A DNA stretch of 5,831 nt. It comes from Paracoccaceae bacterium (GTDB lineage Bacteria; Pseudomonadota; Alphaproteobacteria; Rhodobacterales; Rhodobacteraceae). Shown here one piece after another: positions 1 to 5,831 of this stretch. The notes under the pieces were generated by a model that did no database searches, was not told the origin of the DNA, and worked only from the letters and a program-made list of their open reading frames with translations. The first letter of the stretch is position 1, and the number at the start of each line of letters is the position of its first letter. The DNA lies in contig SKWP01000238.1 of the NCBI GenBank assembly GCA_007128865.1, forward strand, positions 1 through 5,831. The letters run 5' to 3'. The translations under genes and the position numbers were made by a program.

Positions 1-3000
1 CCACCGTCCAGAACACCGCCCGCGCTCAGCAGCGCCGGATCGCCGGTTTGCCACAGGGGCCCGGCATCGGCCGTGGCGGCTGCCTGCGTCGCCGGTGCGG
101 CGCCCAGCAGGCTGACCGCGCCCGGCGCGCCGGTGGTGGCATCGGCGCCGGCCTGGCCCCCGGTATCGGGATCGGCGAAACGCTGCACATCCCAGGCCGA
201 AGGCAGGCGGCGCATGCCGGTCTCGATCAGCGCCGACATCAGGAAGCCGCCGTCATCCCCGGCCGGGACGTCGCCGAGGCCCCAGTGGTTGCCAAGCTCG
301 TGCATGAGCACCGTCAGCAGATCCACCCGTCCGGCCGCCGCGGTGCCGGCCTCGGCCAGCAGCAGATGCGCCCGGTCGCTGACTGCAAAACCGCCATGGG
401 CAAGCGGGTCGGCATCGACGAACCAGCCATGCCCCTGCGCGGTGGCATCGAGCGTGATCACCCCGTCATGCACCTGCGCCAGGCGGCCCTCGGGCAGATC
501 GGCAAGCCGCAGCGTCACCGGCCCGGCCGTGGCGGCGCCGGCCGGCTGCAACCCGCTTTCGGCCCAGACCATCCGCGCGGCGTCGAGCATCGTCTCGGCA
601 TCGGCCAGCGAGACCGGCGCGGCGCCCGGCCCGACGGTGGCGATGCGTTGCGGATCGGGCTGGTCGAAGCGCAGGTTGTCGATGAACAGGATGGCGCTGA
701 GCGGGTTTGCGCGCCCCTCGCCCACCGTCTGCCGGCCATAGAGCGGGCTGATGTAGAAGGATGCGTCGCGGGCCTCGTCGGTGGCGGTGGCCTGGGGCGC
801 GAAGCCTTCGACCTCGAGGCCGACATGGCGCAGGGTGATGGCGGCGACGGTACCGCGCGCGGCCTCGGGCACCTCGAAGCGCAGGGTCTGCTTGTCGAAA
901 TGCCGCGCCTCGAGGGTCTTGGTGTCGCTGCCCAGGCTGGTGCCGCCCATGGCGGTAAAGCTGGCCTCGATCTGCATCCTGCCGCCCCAGGCCAGAGGCA
1001 GCAGGACATCCACGTCCAGCACCTCGGCATCCTCGGGGATGTAGAGCCGGTTATGGGTGATCCGGTCGAGGTTGATGCCGCTTTCGGGTTCTTCGCCTTC
1101 CTTCTTGTTGCCTTCGTCATCGAGCTTGAAGGCATCCTTGATCGCGTCCGAGACAAGCTTGGACAGCGAGCGTTCGGTCTTCTTGCCATCCTTCCGGGTG
1201 GTCAGCGGGTCGATCGCCTCGCCGGGCAGGATCTTCTTCATCAGATCCTGCAGCGAAACGCCGCCGCCCATCATCAGCGCGAAATCGGTGCCTTCGCGGT
1301 CGGTGATGGCGCCGGTCACGGTCTGGCCGTCATGGGCGCGTTCGATCATCAGCGCGGTCGCGGCGATGATGTTGTCGCGCAGCCAGTCCGCCGCCGTGTT
1401 CAGCGCCGCGCGCTTGGCGTCGATCTCGGCCTGGGTCCGGGCCGGCAGCGCCAGCGCTGCCATCAGGTCGGGTGGCGGGGTGGCGCGGTGGAGATACTGG
1501 GCGTGGTCGTCGTGCAGCTTCTTCATGAAGTCATGCAGCGCCTTGCCGGTCGTCTCGGAATAGCCGACGTCCGACAGCGCCTTGAGCGCCGCATCGGTTG
1601 CGACCTGCAATTCGTCGAGCGGCATCACCGGCGCCCCGGTGGCGGCATTGCGCACCTCGGCGGTATCGCCGCTGCCGACGATGACAAAGCCCCGCGCCGC
1701 GATGTAGTCGGCGATCATGTCGTCGCGGGCGGTATCCTGACCGGGCACCTGCTGGTCGCTGCGGAACTGCGCGATCCGCGCGGCATGTTCGGTGGCATCG
1801 CCCCAGGCGCGCAGGGTGCTGCGCAGCACCCGGTCGAGATGGACATAAAGCACATCGCCCAGTTCGCGCGCCAGCCAGGTGTTGACCAGGAACAGCCCGG
1901 TGATGTCGGCCTTGTCCGAGAAATGCTCGGGCGCGACGCCCTTGAGCAGCTTGGCGGTATAGCTGTCGCCCTTGCTGGACGAGCTTGTTCCGCCATGCAT
2001 CGACCAGCCCGGCAGGCTGAAGTCGAACGGCATCCGCCCCATCTCCTCGGGCAGCGGCTGCATCCGGAAGCCGAAGGGCTGCGACAGGCTGCCCAGCGGC
2101 GCCACCGAGGCATAGGGAAGGGACGGGCGCACGAAGGCCCGGTCGAGCGACTGGACCATCCAGCTCATGTAGCCGGTCAGCGCGTGGCGGGTACCGAGAT
2201 CGAAATTGCCGTTGAAGATGCCCGGCACCGCATCGCCACCCGGATCGCCGGCGCGCGAGGCCGCGCCGAGGCGGGTGTTGTCGAACGAAATCGGCGTGCC
2301 GCCGAAATCCGGGCCGGGGCGCAGATCGGCCCCGCCGCCGGCGGGCGAAAAGAACCAGCCCAGCCCCACCGCCTCGTTGGGCAGGTAGGCGCCGGTGCCG
2401 GCCTCGGTGATGTCGGCGGCATTGCGGATCTGGCCCAGCGGCGCGAGCACGAAATTCTGGTAGCTGCCCGCCGCCAGCGCCTGCGGTGACAGGCCGTACC
2501 ACGGCTGGGCGGTGAAGGTTTCGGCAAAGGGGTTGGGAATGCTCGAAGGCAGCGTCTGCGGCCCGACCCGCAGCCCGATATCGGATGCGGTGCGCCATAC
2601 CGTCTGCCCGGCGAGATCGCGGGCATTGGTATCGACGGTGCCAAAATACCATGTTGCCACCCGGTCGGACAGCATCGCCAGCGTATCGTCGACCCGAAAG
2701 CCCGGCAGCCCCGCGGTAGTGAAGTTGTAGCTGATGTTGGGCTGGCGGCGCACATCGGACACCGGCAGCGCCGCGAGGCTGGGAATGTCATGCCCGCGCG
2801 GGCTGGCCGAACCGGGGCCGCCCAGCGGCCCCAGCACCTGCTGGAAGTAGTTGTCGGCAAACTGCACGTTGCGCCACACCTGCACCGGCGGATCGTCGAA
2901 GCTGCCGAACGGCACCGGGAACATCTGGACCCCGGCCAGCCCGCCAAGGCCCATCAGCGTCTCGACAATGGCCCGACCCTGGGCGGCGGTCTTGGCCAGC

Positions 3001-5831
3001 GCCGTGTCGCCCTTGAAATTCTCGGCATTCGCGCCGGCCAGGGCGGCGGTCTGAAGCAGCCAGTTCAGCAGCACATCCGGGCCGGCCTGGTCATGCCAGG
3101 CAAAGGTGTCATGCGGATCGAGCGCGGTCATGTGAATGGCGATCTGGCGATCGTCGAAATGCCAGCCCAGCCGCTGGATGATTTCGGAATTGACCACCGC
3201 GCCACGCCCGGCGCCGATGAAATGCAGCGGGCTTTTCAGCAGCTTGCCGTCAACCAGCCCGTCCAGATGCACCATGGCGGCAAAGGCCGCGTCTGCCTTG
3301 GCCTCGGCAAAGCCGCTGTCGGTGATATCGCTTTCATGGCTCCAGTCCAGCACCAGCGTCACCGGCTTGCCCTCGCGCAGGGCCGAGGCACCGGCCGCCG
3401 AAGACGCGATGCTGCCGCCGGGGCTGTAGCGGTGCCAGTTGCCGGTGGCGCGGTTGTAGACCAGCACGACGCCCTTGCCGGCGGCGGCATCCAGCGCGGC
3501 GGCACGGTCCAGCCACAGCGCCAGCGCATCGGCATCGAGCGGCTTGGCCCCGGCCACCGGCCGCGGGTTCAGGATCAGCCCGTGGGTCAGGACATTGACC
3601 ACCGAATAGGGTGTCTCGACCTCGGGCGGCTTGGCCTTGAAGGCGGTCGCGGCAGTCACGGTGCGACCGTTCATCCGCACCTGCGCGCCCCAGTGATAGA
3701 CCTGACCGACCGTCAGCAGGCGCTGCAGTTCATCCGACATGCGGATCCGCAGCACATGCCCGGCTTCCAGCCCGTCGGGGATGTCATCGCCCGCCAGCGC
3801 CGTTTTCGAGGCCACGGTGCCATCGGCCGCCAGCGTGTAGAGATACCCCGATTCGAACGAGAACCCGCCATCCCCCGGCACCGTGCGCGGGCTGTTGAGC
3901 AGCCTGAAGGGGTGGGCATCGGGCAGATCGGGCGTGGTCTGCGACCCCTGATCGTCGCGGCTGCGCGGCGTGTCCCAGGGAAACAGCCCCTCTTTCGGCT
4001 TCTGGGTGCTGAGAAACAGGTTGGCCTCGAACCGCGGCGCGGCCAGTTGCGTGGGATCGAGGCGCAGCTCGAACACCACCTCTTCCTCGGCGTCGTCGCC
4101 GTGCAGCAGCAGTTCGCCGCGCGGCCCGATCAGGCGCAGCCCTACCGGGGCCTCGACGCTGATGCCGCGGCTGCGCCGTTCCACATCGATCGGATGGCCG
4201 ACGACGCCCTCGGCCGGCAGCAGGCTGCGGCCCTGTTCGTCGCTGGCCTTGTCGGGGTCGCGGTCGATCGGGACGCGGCGGTTGATCTTGCCGCTCAGGT
4301 TCTTGTTGACCCCGTCCGAGTCAAAGCTCGCCTCGTCGCGGCGCCGCGATTCATCGATCCAGGCGGCCACGTCATAGGTGGCCACCACCCCGGCGTTGTA
4401 GACGTTGACATAAAGCGTGCCGCCATCGGGCGACAGCGCCAGATCGGTGATGAACTGCAGCGGGATCGGGCTGGTGGCCGATTGCAGGATCGGGCGCGTA
4501 TGCGCAAAGGCGCGGCTGTCGAGGTTGCGCTGCGCCCATTCCGCCGAGGTGAAGTTGAACGGGTTCAGGATCAGCCCGACCTTGGACCCGGTATCATGGG
4601 CGGTCTCGATCCGCTCTGCCACCGTCGGATCGATGGTCAGGAAGCGCGACGCGCCCCAGTCCGACACGAAGGCATGCGACAGGTCGGGCGCCACCACCAC
4701 CCCGGCGGCGTTGCGGATGTTCAGGTCATAGCGCTGCGCCGTCGAGGCGCGCCATGTTTCCGAATAGAACCCGCCAAAGGCGCCGACCGAAAGGTTGGGG
4801 ATCAACTGGATCCCGATCGATTCCTGATTCAACCGCAGCGGCGAGCCGCCGTCATAACCCGTCTGCGGCGTCTCGACCCGGGCGGTAAAGGCGCGCGGAT
4901 CGCTGTTGGTCACGGTGATGGTGTGGAAACCCGCGGCCAGATCCCCGCGCGAGGTAAAGGCCAGCCGGTTCGGATCGGAGGTCGCAAAGATGCGGAACGG
5001 TTCGTTGCGGCCATCCAGTTCGCCGATGACCTCCATGTAGCGATTGCCAAAGCGGTCGCGGTCGGCCGGGTTGACGTTGATGACCACGATCTTGCCGGCC
5101 TCGCCGCCGCCGCGCAGCCAGCTGTTGGCGCCGAAGGGCTGCGAATTCGGCACCGCGACAAACAGCTTGCGCCCGTCCGCGGACACCGCGAGGTGATTGA
5201 TCTTGCCGTTCAGCGCCGCGGGCGTGTTCAGCCGCACGCCGCCCTGCACCGATTTCAGATAGTCGGGCGAGCCCGGCCGCAGGTCGATCTTGTGGACATG
5301 CCCGAGCCCCGCGGCAAACAGGAAGTTGCCGTCCGGCGACAGCGCCATCGCCTGCACATTGCCACCCGGTATCCCGACGACCGAGGCCCCCTCGACCGAG
5401 GGATCGGCATCGAACTGGCGCAGAGTCACCATGTCGATGATGGCGATACCCGCGCTGGTGGCGACATAGGCAACCGCCCCGTCGCCCGAGATCAGCACGT
5501 CGCGCGGCGCCGCGAGCAGCGCGGTGCTGCCGTTCGTCAGCGCGATGGTGCGCAACAGGCCGGGCTTGAATTCCGGCTCGTCGTCCTCGTCATCGCCGTT
5601 GTCTTCGCCGTTCCCGTTGCCGTTTCCGTCGCCCTCACCGTTGCCGTTTTCGTCGCCATTCCCGTTACCGCCACCGTCGCCGTCGCCCTCACCGTTGCCA
5701 CCACCAGCGGAATCGCCGTCGCTGTCCTCATCCCATTCATCCAGATCGGGCGGCGCATCGGGCGGCCGGTCATCAACGGGGACCGGCACCGGCGGGCCGG
5801 CATTGATGATCTGGGCGACGATCCCGCCGGG
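1..5831 (-). CDS. Giant multidomain, probably secreted protein (internal fragment, both ends outside the window)
   Basis: One minus-strand frame is open across the whole window, 1,943 codons with no stop. Its codons end almost always in G or C, and the translation contains recognisable modules in a sensible order: acidic linker, beta-propeller, spacer, alpha/beta-hydrolase-like module, jelly-roll with an insertion, zincin-like module. The start codon, any signal sequence and the C-terminal secretion signal all lie outside, so total length and export route cannot be read. No cysteine occurs in the visible part, which is usual for large exported proteins of the type I secretion class. Family knowledge: the same combination of modules occurs in giant surface proteins of planctomycetes and some proteobacteria. 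Inference: an extracellular or cell-surface protein involved in adhesion or binding; catalysis is doubtful because key residues of both enzyme-like modules are changed. No gene name can be given. The reading frame is near certain; the biological role is not. Confidence 0.95.
3..176 (-). other. Ala/Gly/Thr-rich C-terminal segment, continues past the window
   Basis: Residues 1886-1943. It is low in complexity and rich in Ala, Gly, Thr and Pro, with short motifs such as PDTGGQAGADATTGAPG. No stop occurs before the low-coordinate edge, so this is a linker to an unseen module and not the protein's end. No function can be read from it. Confidence 0.7.
177..623 (-). other. Zincin/matrixin-like metallopeptidase module with altered zinc motif
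   Basis: Residues about 1737-1885. In order: a helix with ARMVWAESGL (1752-1761), the strand VTLRLADLPEGRLAQ (1772-1786), ITLDATAQGHGWFVDADP (1792-1809), DLLTVLMHELG (1837-1847), NHWGLGD (1848-1854), and LMSALIETGMRRLP (1864-1877). These match, from memory, a matrixin-like module common near the C-terminal part of giant secreted proteins, where the motif reads HELGHxxGxxD/H and is followed by a Met and a TGxRRLP-type tail. Here the sequence is HELGNHWGLGD: His1844, Glu1845, Gly1851 and Asp1854 fit, but the second zinc His is Asn1848, with a His one place later (1849). Peptidase activity is therefore doubtful, though zinc binding in a shifted geometry cannot be excluded. Confidence 0.7.
663..1076 (-). 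other. Second part of the split jelly-roll module
   Basis: Residues 1586-1723. The signature resumes with DRITHNRLYIPEDAEVLDVDV (within 1589-1609), an ITHN strand followed by a YIP turn and a hydrophobic strand. Further strands follow: MQIEASF (1619-1625), QTLRFEVP (1648-1655) and AAITLRHVGLEVEGF (1663-1677). It closes with ILFIDNLRF (1714-1722), the terminal (I/L)DN(I/V/L)-x-F strand usual for CBM-like sandwiches. Combined with the first part, it would form one sandwich of about 220 residues. The acidic DEARDAS loop (1685-1691) is longer than usual. Confidence 0.55.
1077..1973 (-). other. Large helical, Lys-rich insertion inside the jelly-roll module
   Basis: Residues about 1287-1585. Unlike the flanking beta-rich sequence, this part reads as amphipathic helices: FLVNTWLARELGDVLYVHL (1314-1332), LRSTLRAWGDATEHAARIAQF (in 1336-1356), DDMIADYIAARG (1370-1381), LQVATDAALKAL (1408-1419), GKALHDFMKKLHDDHAQYL (1429-1447), AEIDAKRAALNTAADWLRDN (1468-1487), and LSKLVSDAIKDAFKL (1556-1570). 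It ends in a highly charged Lys/Glu/Asp hinge (KDGKKTERS to NKKEGEEPE, 1547-1583). I recognise no family. It could be a coiled or helical-bundle insert serving as a stalk or partner-binding arm. Boundaries are approximate and rest on where jelly-roll motifs stop and resume. Confidence 0.5.
1974..2219 (-). other. First part of a split jelly-roll (carbohydrate-binding-like) module
   Basis: Residues 1205-1286. It opens with IFNGNFD (1205-1211), the typical start of CBM4/9-like or DUF642-like galactose-binding sandwiches, and after about 60 residues gives LPGWSMHGGTSS (1273-1284), the typical second strand (a PGW-S-x-H-G-type motif). In related proteins a strand with ITHN and a (Y/F)-(V/I)-P motif would follow within a few tens of residues. 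Here those elements appear only about 310 residues later, at 1590-1599. Likely role is sugar or surface binding; this is inference from fold resemblance only. Confidence 0.5.
2220..2630 (-). other. Connector between hydrolase-like and jelly-roll modules
   Basis: Residues 1068-1204. It contains a Pro/Gly-rich stretch with short hydrophobic segments (PWYGLSPQAL at 1110-1119, FVLAPLG at 1127-1133) and the pair GLGWFFSPAGGGADLRPG (1156-1173) and PISFDNT (1180-1186). In related giant proteins a similar GW-(Y/F)-(Y/F)-S, GGG-DLRP and SFDNT series follows the hydrolase-like module, so it probably belongs to the same structural unit. No independent activity can be assigned. Confidence 0.5.
2631..3602 (-). 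other. Alpha/beta-hydrolase (lipase-like) module, probably inactive
   Basis: Residues 744-1067. The module begins with a strand leading into an oxyanion-type THG turn (VNVLTHG; His750-Gly751). It continues with a beta strand and acidic turn (LVLDWSHESD, 826-835) typical of this hydrolase group, then a helix, then the nucleophile-elbow region HFIGAGRGAVVNSE (870-883), and then MTALDPHD (901-908), whose Asp905 sits where the triad Asp is expected. Later come the family-like segments VWRNVQFADNYFQ (985-997) and TWYFGTVD (1060-1067). From memory of related proteins, the elbow is normally GHSRG; here it is GAGRG, so Gly875 replaces the serine and Ala874 the histidine. The segment before TWYFGT normally contains an HS pair supplying the catalytic His; here it reads MLSDRVA, with Leu at the expected His. 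The fold is supported, but ester or lipid hydrolysis is doubtful. Confidence 0.75.
3603..4355 (-). other. Spacer region, probably beta-rich/Ig-like, no family recognised
   Basis: Residues 493-743. The first part is charged and probably loop-like (DESRRRDEASFDSDG, followed by a KINRRVPIDRDPDKAS segment). Residues 555-610 read as alternating beta strands (GISVEAP, GLRLIGP, ELLLHGD, EEVVFELRLDP, FEANLFLST). Residues 655-735 look like another beta sandwich (GFSFESGYLYTLAADG, then HVLRIRM, then VYHWGAQVRMNGRTV), resembling a fibronectin- or Ig-type module that ends just before the hydrolase-like domain. I recognise no specific function. It probably positions the hydrolase-like module relative to the propeller. 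Confidence 0.5.
4356..5558 (-). other. YVTN/SPDG-type beta-propeller domain
   Basis: Residues about 92-492. Repeated strand-turn-strand units carry the family hallmark of a short turn followed by a hydrophobic strand: SGDG (115-118) then AYVAT; SPDG (165-168) then FLFAAG; SADG (217-220) then KLFVAV; SDPN (285-288) then LAFTS; APDL (381-384) then AFVSDW; SPDG (467-470) then TLYVNVYN. Each unit is followed by a closing strand ending in a residue pattern such as AIIDM, HKIDL, VVINV or ATYDV. About six blades are readable, with longer inter-blade loops between 300 and 375 and between 400 and 460. In this family such propellers bind ligands or partner proteins on the cell surface and are not enzymes. 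Blade number and closure are uncertain because the middle repeats are divergent. An NHL or lactonase-type propeller is an alternative name for the same fold. Confidence 0.75.
5571..5747 (-). other. Acidic Gly/Asn/Asp/Glu low-complexity linker
   Basis: Residues 29-87 of the visible protein. It begins with an acidic DLDEWDEDSDGD stretch, continues as alternating Gly with Asn, Asp or Glu (for example GNGEGDGDG and GNGNGNGE), and closes with DDEDDEPE. A Pro-rich stretch (residues 13-28, PPVPVPV then PPDAPPD) precedes it. Such a composition cannot form a globular core. It is most likely a flexible, strongly negative hinge separating unseen N-terminal modules from the propeller, and it may bind divalent cations loosely. 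The Asp/Asn/Gly pattern resembles calcium-binding repeats, but there is no regular nine-residue RTX unit, so it should not be called RTX. Confidence 0.85.
5626..5699 (-). repeat. Direct repeat of 20 bp, 54 bp apart, within the linker-coding DNA
   Basis: The minus-strand 20-mer GGCAACGGTGAGGGCGACGG occurs identically at 5680-5699 and 5626-5645, an offset of 54 bp (18 codons), so a unit change would stay in frame. Shorter GGCAAC/GGGAAC hexamer units lie between and after the copies. This suggests the linker grew by in-frame duplication or slippage. Its length may vary between strains. Confidence 0.85.

Noticed and set aside
48..2489. An 813-codon plus-strand ORF, the longest start-to-stop ORF in the window
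   Set aside because: It lies in exact codon-on-codon antisense register to the real minus-strand frame. In that register it can stop only where the gene uses TCA, TTA or CTA, which are very rare here; it ends exactly opposite the TCA codon of Ser1115 (2487-2489). Its translation is Arg/Gly/His-rich with no recognisable domain.
1531..2652. A 373-codon minus-strand ORF in another frame
   Set aside because: It is out of phase with the open frame, overlaps modules with family signatures, and its product is an Arg/Ala-rich shadow typical of high-GC DNA.
5571..5747. RTX calcium-binding nonapeptide repeats
   Set aside because: The region is Gly/Asp/Asn-rich but lacks a regular GGxGxDxUx nine-residue spacing and the hydrophobic residue at position 8.
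5571..5747. CRISPR or tandem-repeat array
   Set aside because: The repeats are short, irregular, in frame and explained by low-complexity coding; there are no unique spacers of constant length.
5537..5803. Thr/Ala/Met-rich 88-codon minus-strand ORF over the repeat region
   Set aside because: It is the off-frame reading of the Gly/Asn/Asp linker repeats. The apparent regularity (TATVA, TATGT) comes from the repeated DNA and not from a protein.
1..5831. Promoters, terminators, RNA genes or mobile-element ends
   Set aside because: The whole window is coding on one strand. No AT-rich gap, hairpin followed by a T-run, tRNA-like fold or inverted terminal repeat was noticed.

Overview
The window is a single, very large protein-coding gene on the minus strand. 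It has neither its start nor its stop inside the window. Read from base 5831 down to base 3, one frame (codons in phase with bases 3-5) stays open for 1,943 codons. Its third positions are overwhelmingly G or C, and the product reads as ordinary folded protein throughout. There is no intergenic space, RNA gene, promoter, terminator, CRISPR array or insertion sequence. Because the gene is open at both ends, a start-to-stop ORF caller misses it and reports only shadow ORFs, including a misleading 813-codon one on the plus strand. Residue numbers in all entries count from the high-coordinate edge of the window (residue n occupies bases 5832-3n to 5834-3n).

Order of modules along the protein, N to C: (1) a Pro-rich, then acidic Gly/Asn/Asp/Glu linker (residues 1-87); (2) a YVTN/SPDG-type beta-propeller (about 92-492); (3) a spacer that looks beta-rich or Ig-like (493-743); (4) an alpha/beta-hydrolase (lipase-like) module (744-1067) whose Ser and His catalytic positions appear to be lost; (5) a connector (1068-1204); (6) a jelly-roll, carbohydrate-binding-like module (about 1205-1723) apparently split by a helical, Lys-rich insertion of about 300 residues; (7) a zincin/matrixin-like module (about 1737-1885) with an altered zinc motif; (8) an Ala/Gly/Thr-rich tail running off the window.

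The whole visible 1,943-residue stretch has no cysteine. Together with the modular architecture, this fits a giant secreted or surface-attached protein, of the kind seen in planctomycetes and marine or soil proteobacteria with YVTN, hydrolase-like, jelly-roll and metallopeptidase-like modules on one chain. The high GC content and codon choice (no obvious TTA/CTA Leu, very little AGA/AGG) fit a high-GC proteobacterium, perhaps an alphaproteobacterium of the Rhodobacterales type. That assignment is a weak inference.

The most interesting signal is that two enzyme-like modules on the same chain both seem to have lost catalytic or metal-binding residues while keeping their surrounding family signatures. 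This suggests a giant pseudoenzyme scaffold used for binding or adhesion rather than catalysis. The second is the large helical insertion within the jelly-roll module.
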